Shown: piece by piece, positions 34,705 through 45,310 of the stretch
Numbering within the stretch: position 1 is the first letter of the stretch
Layout: every line of letters begins with the position of its first letter
Assembly (NCBI RefSeq): GCF_026914265.1
Contig: NC_069138.1
Location: 26,255,262 to 26,319,261 of the forward strand
Source: Mya arenaria
Lineage: Eukaryota; Mollusca; Bivalvia; Myida; Myidae
Length of the DNA: 64,000 nucleotides
Direction: 5' to 3'
Notes under the pieces: generated by a model
What the model saw: the letters and a program-made list of their open reading frames with translations, nothing else
Databases searched by the model: none
What the model was told of the DNA's origin: nothing
Made by a program: the position numbers and the translations under genes

Positions 34705-37700
34705 GTGCGTTATGTATTAGCTGTACAGATAGAAATATGTATAAATTTGTGAACATTGAATAACTAGCTATGTTTGTTATTTCCCAAATATATAACTAAC
34801 ATGGGTTTCAAAAAAAGTCAATATAATAAATCATCTTCTGATTTAATACTTCTTGTGCAGTTAAAACAGAAACATGAAAATAGAGCTATAATTTCGACTT
34901 GTTTTGATAACAGTACCATTTATGATTAATATGATACCTTACATAAATGTGTATCTTCTTTGTGTATATAAAGTTGATCGGACCATATAATTATCATTGT
35001 ATTTTAATAAAAATCCAGTTTGAATGGTCCGTAACTCGGCAAAAATTTAATATGGGCTGCTGACGTTATATTATAAGGACCGCTGGCATCATAAAACTTA
35101 GTTCTGCTTGCAATTATCACAACGACATTTTTTTCGCAAGTAAACATTATTGGCTTTGTTCAATAAAACACGTTAAAGGCGCTTTAAAATTGTTCAATGG
35201 TATAATAAGTATTCGGCATAATATAAGAAATATAACACACCAGTTCGGGCCATATGGCATTATAAGGACCGGCCTTCGGGTGCTGACTCGCCGGTCCTTA
35301 TAATGTCAAATGACCCTCAGTGGCGTGTACTATTTCTTAATTCCATTTGCTATTGCCCAGGTGGTTACGGCGGAGGTTTTGGTGGTGCAGGTGGTGGCAC
35401 CATTTCCGGCGGCACTTTAGGAGGCGGCGGTGGTTCATTTACCGGTAGCGGTGCTTTTGGAGGTGGCGGCGGCGGATCAGGAAGTGGTCATGTTATGGTT
35501 GTTGCTGGCGGCAGCGGTGGTTCTGGATATCCGGTCGAAGGTACTCTCATAGAAATCATTTGACAGTGTGTCTTTTGCTTTTGATATACTGTATAACAGT
35601 AAAGTAATAACTTCTAATTATAACAAGACAATCTTCGTTTGTTATATTTATGCACGACGATTCTCATATTGGAATATCCCAAAGACAGCAAGGGTTTTTA
35701 TGGTTCGTGTAGACGTGCTGGACAAGGCTTTTACAATGGTTAAAGTGTTTCGATTAAGTGCACTAACAATCGTTTACGCGGTGTGGTACAGTGCTCGGTC
35801 AATTTATAGTATTGCAAGACATTGTTCTTTTTATGTTTTTTTATATTGCAATATGCTGTTCTTTCAGTAAGCAAGGAACTTGCAAGGTACTGACTTGTTA
35901 ATTTAATTATCGGCGAAACACTGTCTATGTATACTAGGAACAATTTCTATAACTTTTTTAGTTGTGAGAAGGAGATTGGTTTTTATAACAACAGTCGTGA
36001 TTTAAATTTTTATCGTTTTTTTTTTATTAAATAACAATATCCTTCAGCTTCAAATATTAACGCGACATATTCACGTGTTATAGGGTTAAAAACTAAAACA
36101 GTTTTACGTGAGAAATGTGGACAAAACATCCTCATGACAATGATTTAACAGCATCGTAAGATCAAATAAGATATCTACTGCGACCAAAAATGATCAAACT
36201 CGGCAAAAAGCGTTATTAACGCTATTGACAATTAAATTACATTAGGGTATTCGGTTTTTTTTTAATTGAATTAAAATGTGGTATTTTTAACAAAGTTTGA
36301 TAACATTTATTGCCAGTATATAATTTGTGAACAACTCCGTAATTGCTTCTTAAAGATAATGAACTAAAAAATCTTGCAGAAAAGTCATGTCCTTTGAAAA
36401 TGGTTCATCGAGATATTTCCCAATTCTACATGCATTTTGTTCAGCTGTAATGCACGTTTATAACTCCCTTCCATACTACATAAGCAATTCAAAGCAGAGC
36501 AGTTATGATTTTAGATTAATTCTGGTCTGCGTTGAAACTCGGTAGCTGTGGTATGGATAAACGACACTTGCATAAAATGATTTTATATCTGGTTTCCGAA
36601 GTATTTGCTGATATGAGACTCTCTTTTTTCAACTTGATGCACTTTCGCCAAAAGATAGAACATAAAATGGTCATGTCTTGCTGAAACAAACATTGCATAA
36701 AATGAGTCCAAGAAATCCTAGATTTTAATATAATTATTTTTTACTCATCACATACAATATATCCAATGGTGGAAACGGTATATATAATTCTCCACCCCAA
36801 TCTCTTAATGCAAATTAAAGTGTTTCATGTCATACATTAACCATAGGGGCCTTTGGTGATGGCGGTCCTGGTGGCAATGCCGGCCCTAACGGCTGGAGAG
36901 TAGGAGCATCCGGCAGCGTAACCGGTAGCTGGGGAACTGGCGGACAGAGCTCTTGGGGTGGATTCGGGGGAAGTGAAGGACCGTTCCCCGGGGATGGCAT
37001 GCCCGGAACTGGAGGTAGCAGTGTCACAGGCGGAAGTGGTGGTGTTGGCCCAACAGATGGTGTAGGTGAAGGATGGGGCGGACGAATTAGTGGTAGCTGG
37101 GGATCAACATTGGGGGGAACCGGATCAACAGGAGGGAGGAACGGAGGAGGATCCATCGGCACCGATGCTAGACCAAGCAATGGATTTGTATTCGGTAGAG
37201 CTTTCGAAGGAATGAATAAGTATTTTTAACAAAGAGTACAAAATATTATAACTTAAACAGTACGTCAATATTTGAGTTCATAATTTTAGAGGTTCACAAT
37301 GTGCGATCATACTTCGCACAGCTAAAACGGATGCTAATCAACAACAGTGCAGAGTAAGGATTAACTAATTGAGATCTTAAATATTTTACATTAACATTTA
37401 AGCCAGGGCATTCGTTAGCGGTCGATCAACTGCTGGTGGACCGACATTCGGTCCAATGTCCGGAGGCCCTCGTTCCGGTGGCCCCATTTCCGGAGCATCT
37501 GTATCTGGTCCCAGCGGCTCCTTCCCGAGCGGCCCTGGTGGTCCAACCAGTGCTGGACCTAGCATTGGATTTGGATTCGGTGGATCTTTTGGAGGTATGG
37601 ATAAGTCTTTAAAAAAGTACATAATATTTCAATTTAAAAAGTATATCAATATTTGGGTTCAGTATTTTAAAGATTCACAATGTGCGATCATACTTCAGAC

Positions 37701-40700
37701 AGTTCAAACAGATGCTAAAAACAGCATTGCATAATAACGATGTTTATTTCAGATCTTTAATAGTACATATTAAACTTCAGGCGGGGCATTCATAAGCAGT
37801 GGACCTACTGCTGGTGAACCGACATTCGGTCCAGTGTCCGGAGGCCCTCGTTACGGTAGCGGAGGATCTGTATCTGGTCCCAGCGGCTCCTTCCCGAGCG
37901 GCCCTATTGCTGGTGGCCCCACCGGTGCTGGACCTAGCAATGGATTTGGATTCGGTGGATCTTTTGGAGGAATGGATAAGTTATTTATCATAGACGGAAT
38001 TTTTTTCTTTTTAAAAATACAATTTGTCAATATTTTTTTGGTTCTAAATGTGATGCAAAAACAACAATATTGCATATCGAGGATAATTCAATTACAATCT
38101 TGAATATTTCACATTAAACTTCCAGGCGGTGCATTTGTAAGCAGTGGACCAACTGCTGGTGGAACGACATTTGGTCCAAGGTCCGGAGGCCCTATTTCCA
38201 GTGGCCCTGTTTCAGGAGGTCCTTTATCTGGTCCCAGTGGTTCCTTCCCGGGCGGCCCAGTTTCTGGTGGCCCCACCGGTGCTGGACCAAGCAATGGATT
38301 TGAATTTAGTGGATCTATCGGAGGTTTGGATAAGTACATAACAAAAATAAACGTAATATTAAAATACATTTTGTTAAAATTTTGGCTTACTATTGAAAAG
38401 GTTCGCAAATTGCAATTATAGTTTGGGCAATTCAAATGCATGCAAAAAAAACATAGCATAGTGACGATGTTTTTAAAAAAAAAAGTTTTATTCAATTTAC
38501 AGGCGGGGCATTTTTAAGCGGTGGACCCACTGCTCGGGGATCTACATTCGGTCCAGCGTCCAGAAGCCCTGCTTCCGGTCGTCCCATGTCCGGAGGCTCT
38601 GTAACTGGTCCCAGTGGCTCCTTCCCGGGTGGTCCTGTCTCTGGTGGTCCCATTTCTGGAGGTCCTGAAGCTGAGCCCAATGGCTTCTACCCAGGCGGCA
38701 CAATTTCAGGTGGAGCCAGCGGTACCCTCGTCATGTCAAGCGGACCTAGCGGGCTAAGGTCCGGAGGCCCTGTTTCCAGTGGACCTGTTTCCAATGGACC
38801 TGTTTCCGGAGGTCCTTTATCTGGTCCCAGTGGTTCCTTCCCGGGCGGTCCAGTTTCTGGTGGCCCCACCGGTACTGGACCAAGCAATGGATTCGATTTT
38901 AGTGGATCTATCGGGGGTATGGATAAATACCTAAATAAGATAAAAAAAAATATTGAAACTTATTAAAATACAGTTTGTCAAAATTTTTGTTTACTAAGGT
39001 TCGCTAAGTGCGATCATACGTCAATTAAAATGGATGCAAATAACAGCATGGCATAATAAGGATGAATTTAAAAAAAAATGAATATATTTTTCATTGAATT
39101 TACAGGCGGGGTATCATTAAGCGGTGGACCCACTGCTCGGGGACCTACATTCGGTCCAGTGTCCGGAAGACCTGTTTCCGGTGGTCCCATATCCGGAGGC
39201 CCGGTGTCTGGTCCCAGTGGCTCCTTACCGGGTGGCCCTGTCTCTGGTGGTCCCTCTTCCAGAGGTTCTGTAGCTGGGCCCAGTGGCTTTTACCCAGGCG
39301 GCACATTTTCAGGTGGAGCCAGCGGTACCCTCGTCATGACAAGCGGACCTAGTGGGCCAAGGTCCGGAGGCCCTGTTTCCAATGGACCTGTTTCTGGAGG
39401 TCCTTTATCTGGTCCCAGTGGTTCCTTCCCGGGCGGCCCAGTTTCTGGTGGCCCAACCGGTACTGGACCAAGCAATGGATTTGAATTTAGTGGATCTATC
39501 GGGGGTATGGATAAATACCTAAATAAGATATAAAAAAATATTGAAACTTATTAAAATACAGTTTGTCAAAGTTTTTGTTTACTAAGGATCGCTAAGTGCG
39601 ATCATACGTCAATTAAAATGGATGCAAATAACAGCATGGCATAATATGGATGAATTTAAAAAAATGTCTTAATATTATTCATTTAATTTACAGGCGGGGT
39701 ATCTTTAAGCGGTGGACCCACTGCTCGGGGACCTACATTCGGTCCAGTGTCCGGAAGACCTGTTTCCGGTGGTCCCATATCCGGAGGCCCGGTGTCTGGT
39801 CCCAGTGGCTCCTTCCCGGGTGGCCCTGTCTCTGGTGGTCCCTCTTCCAGAGGCTCTGTAGCTGGGCCCAGTGGCTTCTACCCAGGCGGCACATTTTCAG
39901 GTAGAGCCAGCGGTACCCTCGTCATGACAAGCGGACCTAGCGGGTCAAGGTCCGGAGGCCCTGTTTCCAGTGGACCTGTTTCCGGAGGTCCTTTATCTGG
40001 TCCCAGTGGTTCCTTCCCGGGCGGCCCAGTTTCTGGTGGCCCCACCGGTACTGGACCAAGCAATGGATTTGATTTTAGTGGATCTATCGGGGGTATGGAT
40101 AAGTACCTAAATAAGATAAAAAAAAATATTGAAACTTATTGAAATACAGATTGTCAAAACAATTGTTTACTAAGGTTCGCTAAGTGCGATCATACGTCAA
40201 TTAAAATGGATGCAATAACAGCATGGCATAATTAGGATGAATTTAAAAAAAAATGTTTTAATATTATTCATTTAATTTACAGGCGGGGTATCTTTAAGCG
40301 GTGGACCCACTGCTCGGGGACCTACATTCGGTCCAGTGTCCGGAAGACCTGTTTCCGGTGGTCCCATATCCGGAGGCCCTGTGTCTGGTCCCAGTGGCTC
40401 CTTCCCGGGTGGCCCTGTCTCTGGTGGTCCCTCTTCCAGAGGCTCTGTAGCTGGGCCCAGTGGCTTCTACCCAGGCGGCACATTTTCAGGTAGAGCCAGC
40501 GGTTCCCTTGTCATGACAAGCGGACCTAGCGGGTCAAGGTCCGGAGGCCCGGTTTCCAATGGACCTGTTTCCGGAGGTCCTTTATCTGGTCCCAGTGATT
40601 CCTTCCCGGGCGGCCCAGTTTCTGGTGGCCCCACCGGTACTGGACCAAGCAATGGATTTGATTTTAGTGGATCTATCGGGGGTATGGATAAGTACCTAAA

Positions 40701-43049
40701 TAAGATAAAAAAAATAATATTGAAACTTATTGAAATACAGATTGTCAAAACAATTGTTTACTAAGGTTCGCTAAGTGCGATCAAACGTCAATTAAAATGG
40801 ATGCAAATAACAGCATGGCATAATAAGGATGAATTTAAAAAAAAAAAAAAATTATTTAATTTACAGGCGGTCCATTTTTAAGCGGTGGACCCACTGCTCG
40901 GGGACCTACATTCGGTCCAGTGTCCGGAAGACCTGTTTCCGTAGGTCCCATATCCGGAGGCCCTTTGTCTGGTCCCAATGGCTCCTTCCCGGATGGCCCT
41001 GTCTCTGGTGGTCCCTCTTCCAGAGGCTCTGTAGCTGGGCCCAGTGGCTTCTACCCAGGCGGCACATTTTCAGGTAGACCCAGCGGTACCCTTGTCATGA
41101 CAAGCGGACCTAGCGGGCCAAGATCCGGAGGCCCTGTTTCCAATGGACCTGTTTCCGGAGGTCCTTTATCTGGTCCCAGTGGTTCCTTCCCGGGCGGCCC
41201 AGTTTCTGGTGGCCCCACCGGTACTGGACCAAGCAATGGATTTGAATTTAGTGGATCTATCGGGGGTATGGATAAGTACCTAACAAAGATATAAAAAAAT
41301 GAAACTTATTAAAATAAGCCTGTCAAAATTTTGTTTACTAAGCTTCGCTAAGTGTGATCATACTTTGGTTAATTGAAATGAATGCAAATAACAGCATGGC
41401 ATAATAAGGATGAATTTAAAAAAAGGTTTTAATATTATTCATTTAATTTACCGGCGGGGCATTTTTAAGCGGTGGACCCACTGCTCGGGGACCTTCATTT
41501 GGTCCAGTGTCCGGAAGCCCTGTTTCCGGTGGTCCCATATCCGGAGGCCCGGTGTCTGGTCCCAGTGGCTCCTTACCGGGTGGCCCTGTCTCTGGTGGTC
41601 CCTCTTCCAGAGGTTCTGTAGCTGGGCCCAGTGGCTTCTACCCAGGCGGCACATTTTCAGGTAGAGCCAGCGGTACCCTCGTCATGACAAGCGGACCTAG
41701 CGGGCCAAGATCCGGAGGCCCTGGTTCCAATGGACCTGTTTCCGGAGGTCCTTTATCTGGTCCCAGTGCTTCCTTCCCGGGCGGCCCAGTTTCTGGTGGC
41801 CCCACCGGTACTGGACCAAGCAATGGATTTGAATTAAGTGGATCTATCGGGGGTATGGATAAGTACCTAACAAAGATATAAAAAAATGAAACTTATTAAA
41901 ATAAGCCTGTCAAAAATTTTGTTTACTAAGCTTCGCTAAGTGCGCTCATACCTTGGTTAATTGAAATGAATGCAAATAACAGCATGGCATAATAAGGATG
42001 AATTTAAAAAAAGGTTTTAATATTATTCATTTAATTTACCGGCGGGGCATTTTTAAGCGGTGGACCCACTGCTCGGGGACCTTCATTCGGTCCAGTGTCC
42101 GGAAGACCTGTTTCCGGTGGTCCCATATCCGGAGGCCCGGTGTCTGGTCCCAGTGGCTCCTTACCGGGTGGCCCTGTCTCTGGTGGACCCTCTTCCAGAG
42201 GTTCTGTAGCTGGGCCCAGTGGCTTCTACCCAGGCGGCACATTTTCAGGTGGAGCCAGCGGTACCCTCGTCTTGACAAGCGGATCTAGCGGGCCTAGCAG
42301 CCCGGTTCAAGGCGGTCCCGTTTACAATGGCCCAGGAGGATCCATGCCTGACCTTCCGGTGTTCGGTGGAGCTGGTCCAGGTGTTGTGGATGGTGGCTTT
42401 GGAGGCACATTTGGAGGCGATTTCGGTGGAAACGTCGGAGGCGTCTCCATTGACAGAAGTCAGTTATTACTCATGATCGGTATTTAGAAAAAAAATACAA
42501 TGGTAAAAATAATTAATTTCAGTTTCTATGAACTGTGGGTTTTTAAAAGGTAACAAAATAGTAACCAAAGTTGTAAGTTTTCAAATTTCAACCTGAGTGT
42601 ATCAAAAATGGTTTCATTTCTGCAAATCTTACGATACTAGCATACACTATTTGTACATGTGTGGTGTTGCAAATTTAATTATGATACATTCATATATTCA
42701 AATTAATATCAAATGGCATATTATATTATAGGCATTTTCGATAAGTTTAATCAAAATGAATACGGACTTGGTTATTTATTTCCAGCCTACTAGTTTCTTC
42801 CACTAAGCAACAGAACACGGTAGCATCATGGGACGTTGTCAAAATATCCCGACGATGAGTTGCCCGTGTATTTTCCTTTCTTTACCAACGTCGACGGGAT
42901 CAGTATTACCGACGAGATGTATTGTATTTGAGTTGTATTTTAAGTTATTACTTTGCTTATATACACCCTTGTATTGTTGTGTTGTAATTCCCAAATCCCA
43001 TGCTGATAATGCGTTGAGACATGTTCTGTTGTTATGTTACGGGCTTTAA
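34647..43049 (+). CDS. GRP-4: giant secreted glycine-rich repeat protein
   Basis: Exons: 34647-34704, 35361-35540, 36847-37209, 37403-37594, 37781-37969, 38126-38323, 38503-38916, 39106-39504, 39694-40092, 40283-40681, 40867-41265, 41454-41852, 42042-42458, then a last exon near 42814-43049. The first 13 sum to 4006 nt, about 1335 residues, all in phase 1. Signal peptide MQILLIASLLVGTSLA; Gly-rich exon; a long Trp-containing exon 4; then repeat exons dominated by the pentapeptide GGPVS and its variants. The seven last repeat exons are tandem copies with introns. Problems: GA donors after 37209 and 37969, CG instead of AG before the nominal exons at 41454 and 42042, and a frame slip in the last exon. 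It is therefore uncertain which exons are used and how the protein ends. Structural matrix role inferred from composition. Confidence 0.68.
35258..35305. repeat. Perfect 15-bp inverted repeat in GRP-4 intron 2
   Basis: CATTATAAGGACCGG (35258-35272) and its exact inverse (35291-35305) around an 18-nt loop, 55 nt before the exon 3 acceptor. A third partial copy (ATTATAAGGACCG) is near 35072. Intron 2 is 656 bp here against 229 bp in GRP-2, so this is probably part of an inserted foldback element. Confidence 0.75.
35361..35540 (+). CDS. GRP-4 exon 3, Gly-rich
   Basis: Acceptor GCCCAG, donor GTACTC, 60 codons, phase 1-1. GYGGGFGGAGGGTISGG start; HVMVVAGGSGGSGYPVE end, matching exon 3 of GRP-2/3. 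Confidence 0.82.
36847..37209 (+). CDS. GRP-4 exon 4, long Gly/Trp form
   Basis: Acceptor CCATAG, 121 codons, phase 1-1, almost double the GRP-2 exon. Five Trp in GW or SW contexts, a PFPGDGMPGTGGSS block, and the shared PSNGF end. The donor position reads GAATGA. A GTAGAG after 37194 would also keep phase 1. Confidence 0.65.
37403..37594 (+). CDS. GRP-4 exon 5, repeat exon
   Basis: Acceptor TTTAAG (the later CCAG would break the phase), donor GTATGG, 64 codons, phase 1-1. Confidence 0.65.
37781..37969 (+). CDS. GRP-4 exon 6, repeat exon
   Basis: Acceptor CTTCAG, 63 codons, phase 1-1. The donor position reads GAATGG. Confidence 0.62.
38126..38323 (+). CDS. GRP-4 exon 7, repeat exon
   Basis: Acceptor TTCCAG, donor GTTTGG, 66 codons, phase 1-1. 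First exon with the FEFSGSIGG end found in the amplified exons. Confidence 0.7.
38503..38916 (+). CDS. GRP-4 exon 8, repeat exon
   Basis: 138 codons, phase 1-1, acceptor TTACAG, donor GTATGG. Five codons longer than the next units, partly through an extra VS(S/N)GP pentapeptide. Confidence 0.75.
39106..39504 (+). CDS. GRP-4 exon 9, repeat exon
   Basis: 133 codons, phase 1-1, acceptor TTACAG, donor GTATGG. GVSLSGGPTARGPTFGPVSG start, SGGASGTLVMTSG middle, FEFSGSIGG end. Confidence 0.75.
39694..40092 (+). CDS. GRP-4 exon 10, repeat exon
   Basis: 133 codons, acceptor TTACAG, donor GTATGG; nearly identical to exons 9 and 11. Confidence 0.75.
40283..40681 (+). CDS. GRP-4 exon 11, repeat exon
   Basis: 133 codons, acceptor TTACAG, donor GTATGG. 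Carries a Ser-to-Asp change in the GPSDSFPGG block. Confidence 0.75.
40867..41265 (+). CDS. GRP-4 exon 12, repeat exon
   Basis: 133 codons, acceptor TTACAG, donor GTATGG; starts GPFLSGG instead of GVSLSGG. Confidence 0.75.
41454..41852 (+). CDS. GRP-4 exon 13, repeat exon with damaged acceptor
   Basis: 133 codons if read from the nominal start, but the acceptor reads TTACCG instead of TTACAG. An in-phase AG (GGTCCAG, exon from 41508) would rescue the exon minus 18 codons; skipping it also keeps the frame. Donor GTATGG. Confidence 0.55.
42042..42458 (+). CDS. GRP-4 exon 14, penultimate exon with damaged acceptor
   Basis: 139 codons nominally; repeat-exon start joined to the LPVFGGAGPGVVDGGFGG tail; donor GTCAGT. 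The acceptor reads TTACCG as before exon 13. The in-phase AG would start the exon at 42096. Confidence 0.55.
42814..43049 (+). CDS. GRP-4 last exon, frame-slipped
   Basis: AGs end at 42785, 42793, 42801, 42813 and 42823. The one at 42813 gives the same 20-nt distance to the conserved CGTT as in GRP-2. After it one base is missing relative to GRP-2 (near 42838-42848), so the conserved acidic frame (PDDELPVYFPF ... TDEMYCI, 42849-42927) is read out of frame. The used frame runs to TAA at 43047-43049. Upstream acceptors stop at 42791-42793 or 42856-42858. It may be a true change or a sequence error. Confidence 0.4.
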
Positions 43050-43051
43050 GC

Positions 43052-43057
43052 AATAAA
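43052..43057 (+). promoter_or_regulatory. GRP-4 polyadenylation signal
   Basis: AATAAA in a context matching the other family members (TTAAGCAATAAAA). Confidence 0.65.
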
Positions 43058-44189
43058 ATGTTGTGTTTAATATTGAGTTTGTTTTTTTGATCAGCGTGCA
43101 GCTGCAACATTGTTGAATGTTCAATTGTTACAACACTACGTGTAGATGTCAATACGTCTATGCTTTAATAATGATAAAACCATAACAGAAGATTCGCTTT
43201 AATTGGCATCATAGAAGTACTTGGGGTTTACCTATACGTTTATTATTATTTGTTTTATTGATAAGTTTCCTCAAGTTAATGCATACTTTGATAAGATTTA
43301 CCTTTTGCGTTTTATCTTTATTAAGAATTGTTAGAATAAGAGTGAGGTTTGTGCACATAAACTGGTTTAAACCCCCAGTAAATTTACACTTTACTGACCG
43401 TTCCAAGGCGGTACCTAACAATTCTTGATAAACATACCTATTTTTTATATATAGTATGTATGCACTGTGCTGTTTGTGGAGTTTTGTGCTGTTCTTCTAT
43501 GTTTCTTGTTTGTGATTTTATGTTCTATGTCTTTGGCGTTTACCCCGTGCCACTAAACCGGGTCTATGTTTAAACTTTTTGCTACTGAGCTTGTTTCTGT
43601 AGCTTTTTGCATAAATATTCAGTTCAAAAAGCATAACTCAGGAATAACAAATTAATTGGCAAGGTTATTTAGCTGTTTTCATGTATCCCTCATGTCATTA
43701 AATCAAGGTTAGAAAACAACAATAGTATTAAACAAGTTCTTGGTTATATGAAAACCTCAAATATATATGCACTGATGAGATGCAAAAGCACGTATGAACG
43801 TATGAAAAATATCTTGACGCCTCCTAGATCAATTGCAATAAGACCAATTACAAACCCATGCATAAGTAACAAAGATATATACTAGTCGTATTATTCATCT
43901 AGTAATACATCAACTTGTCAGACGACTTCTTTCAGGCGATTGCGACTCATGTGCTACTAATCGAACGCATCCATTGCAGTTTGTTTCACCAAATTTTAAT
44001 TCTCGGACAAGAACCAGCAAGCAAGTATGTGTTTCTTAAATTTGACAATTAAAGTCAAGTCAGGTCAAACAACGTTTATTCTCTCGTACCATAATATATG
44101 GCAAAAGAGGTATATAAAATGAACATAAATGACATGGCGGCAGATACATGTTTAAATTAACTTGTATACTAAACCTCATTTTAAAAAGC
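43058..44189. other. Intergenic, 3' flank of GRP-4
   Basis: No gene seen. The first 100 bp resemble the flanks of the other genes (GTGCAGCTGCAACATT). 44055-44120 looks like the inverted 3' end of an old LINE (AAACAACGTTTATTCTCTCG). Confidence 0.45.
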
Positions 44190-44211
44190 TGTGTGAAGTT
44201 AGCTAAACATA

Positions 44212-44695
44212 CGACATTGGACATTGGACATTCAAAATCGAATGTTGTGCTGGCACGACATTGGACATTGGACATTCAAAAGTGAAAGTCGTGCTAGCAC
44301 GACATTGGACATTGGACATTCATAATCGAATGTTGTGCTGACACGACATTGGACATTGGACATTCAAAAGTGAAAGTCGTGCTAGCACGACATTGGACAT
44401 TGGACATTCATAATCGAATGTAGTGCTGGCACGACATTGGACATTGGACATTCAAAAGTGAAAGTCGTGCTAGCACGACATTGGACATTGGATATTCATA
44501 ATCGAATGTTGTGCTGGCACGACATTGGACATTGGACATTCAAAAGTGAAAGTCGTGCTGGCACGACATTGGACATTGCACATTCAAAAACGATTGTCGT
44601 GCCGGCACGACATTGGACATTGGACATTCATAATCGAATGTTGTGCTGGCACGACATTGGACATTGTACATTCAAAAGTGAAAGTCGTGCTAGCA
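44212..44695 (+). repeat. Left 44-bp tandem array, exactly 11 units
   Basis: 484 bp = 11 x 44. Each unit begins CGACATTGGACATTGGACAT. Two unit types alternate: one ends AAAGTCGTGCTAGCA, the other GAATGTTGTGCTGGCA. Unit 9 is a third type ending GTCGTGCCGGCA. Confidence 0.95.
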
Positions 44696-45310
44696 GTTAG
44701 CACATTCAAATCAATGTATGACATGTTTTATGAATGAATGGTTTTTTTTACCGACTTTAAATTAATTTTGATGGCATGCAATATTCGGATTTTTTGAGAT
44801 ATTGTCTTGAAATTATTTGAAAAGGTTTAGAGATCACAAAGCAATGAACCATTATAGAATTTATTAACACCAAGAGAGCATTGTCATGACGATTCCATCG
44901 CAATATTTGAAACTTAAGCATGATTCAGATATATATGATGTCACATATGCAGAGAAAGTGGATTATATGTAGACAAACAGTGATAATGCTTTCAAAATGG
45001 CATATTTTAATAAGCTTAATTGTTTACACACCACTGCTACACGTCTAGTACCATTTATAAAGGAAGTGAAAATAATTATATCCACAGTATATAATGACAT
45101 ATGGAAAATATAGACATGCATTGGTGATTCCTACAAGTATAAATGTAATCGTCCGTACATCTATCTGGTTTTACGTAAACACAAAAAAATATTGTCAATG
45201 AGTCGATAAAGTAACCTATTCCTGCCTGTCGACTTGTTTTTTTATCGACTCAGTTAGTCGAACATGCTACGTCGTCTTCATTTGGTAAAGATTATATGAA
45301 ATAATTGTGT
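44696..45310. other. Interior of the bounded element, no gene seen
   Basis: AT-rich, no conserved reading frame or recognisable repeat. Confidence 0.45.

Larger units (their letters stand above)
38490..42458 (+). repeat. Seven tandem exon-plus-intron units (about 588 bp) in GRP-4
   Basis: Exon starts are 38503, 39106, 39694, 40283, 40867, 41454 and 42042, spaced 603, 588, 589, 584, 587 and 588 bp. Exon and intron are both repeated with very few differences, so the unit amplified as DNA and recently. The first unit is a slightly longer variant. The last unit is fused to the LPVFGG tail. Confidence 0.92.

Noticed and set aside
38917-38966. Exon ends extended into introns (MDKYLNKIKKNIETY)
   Set aside because: Readthrough of the donor GTATGG; each extension stops shortly and differs between copies, as expected for introns.
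42828-43049. Independent 73-codon gene after GRP-4
   Set aside because: It coincides with the frame-slipped last exon of GRP-4 and overlaps the homolog of the conserved acidic tail.
44437-44737. Open frames with repeated GHWTFKSES / TTLDIGHSK peptides in the 44-bp arrays (also 49475-50482)
   Set aside because: 44 bp is not a multiple of three, so all three frames are read in turn. The peptides cycle through frames and mirror the DNA repeat only.
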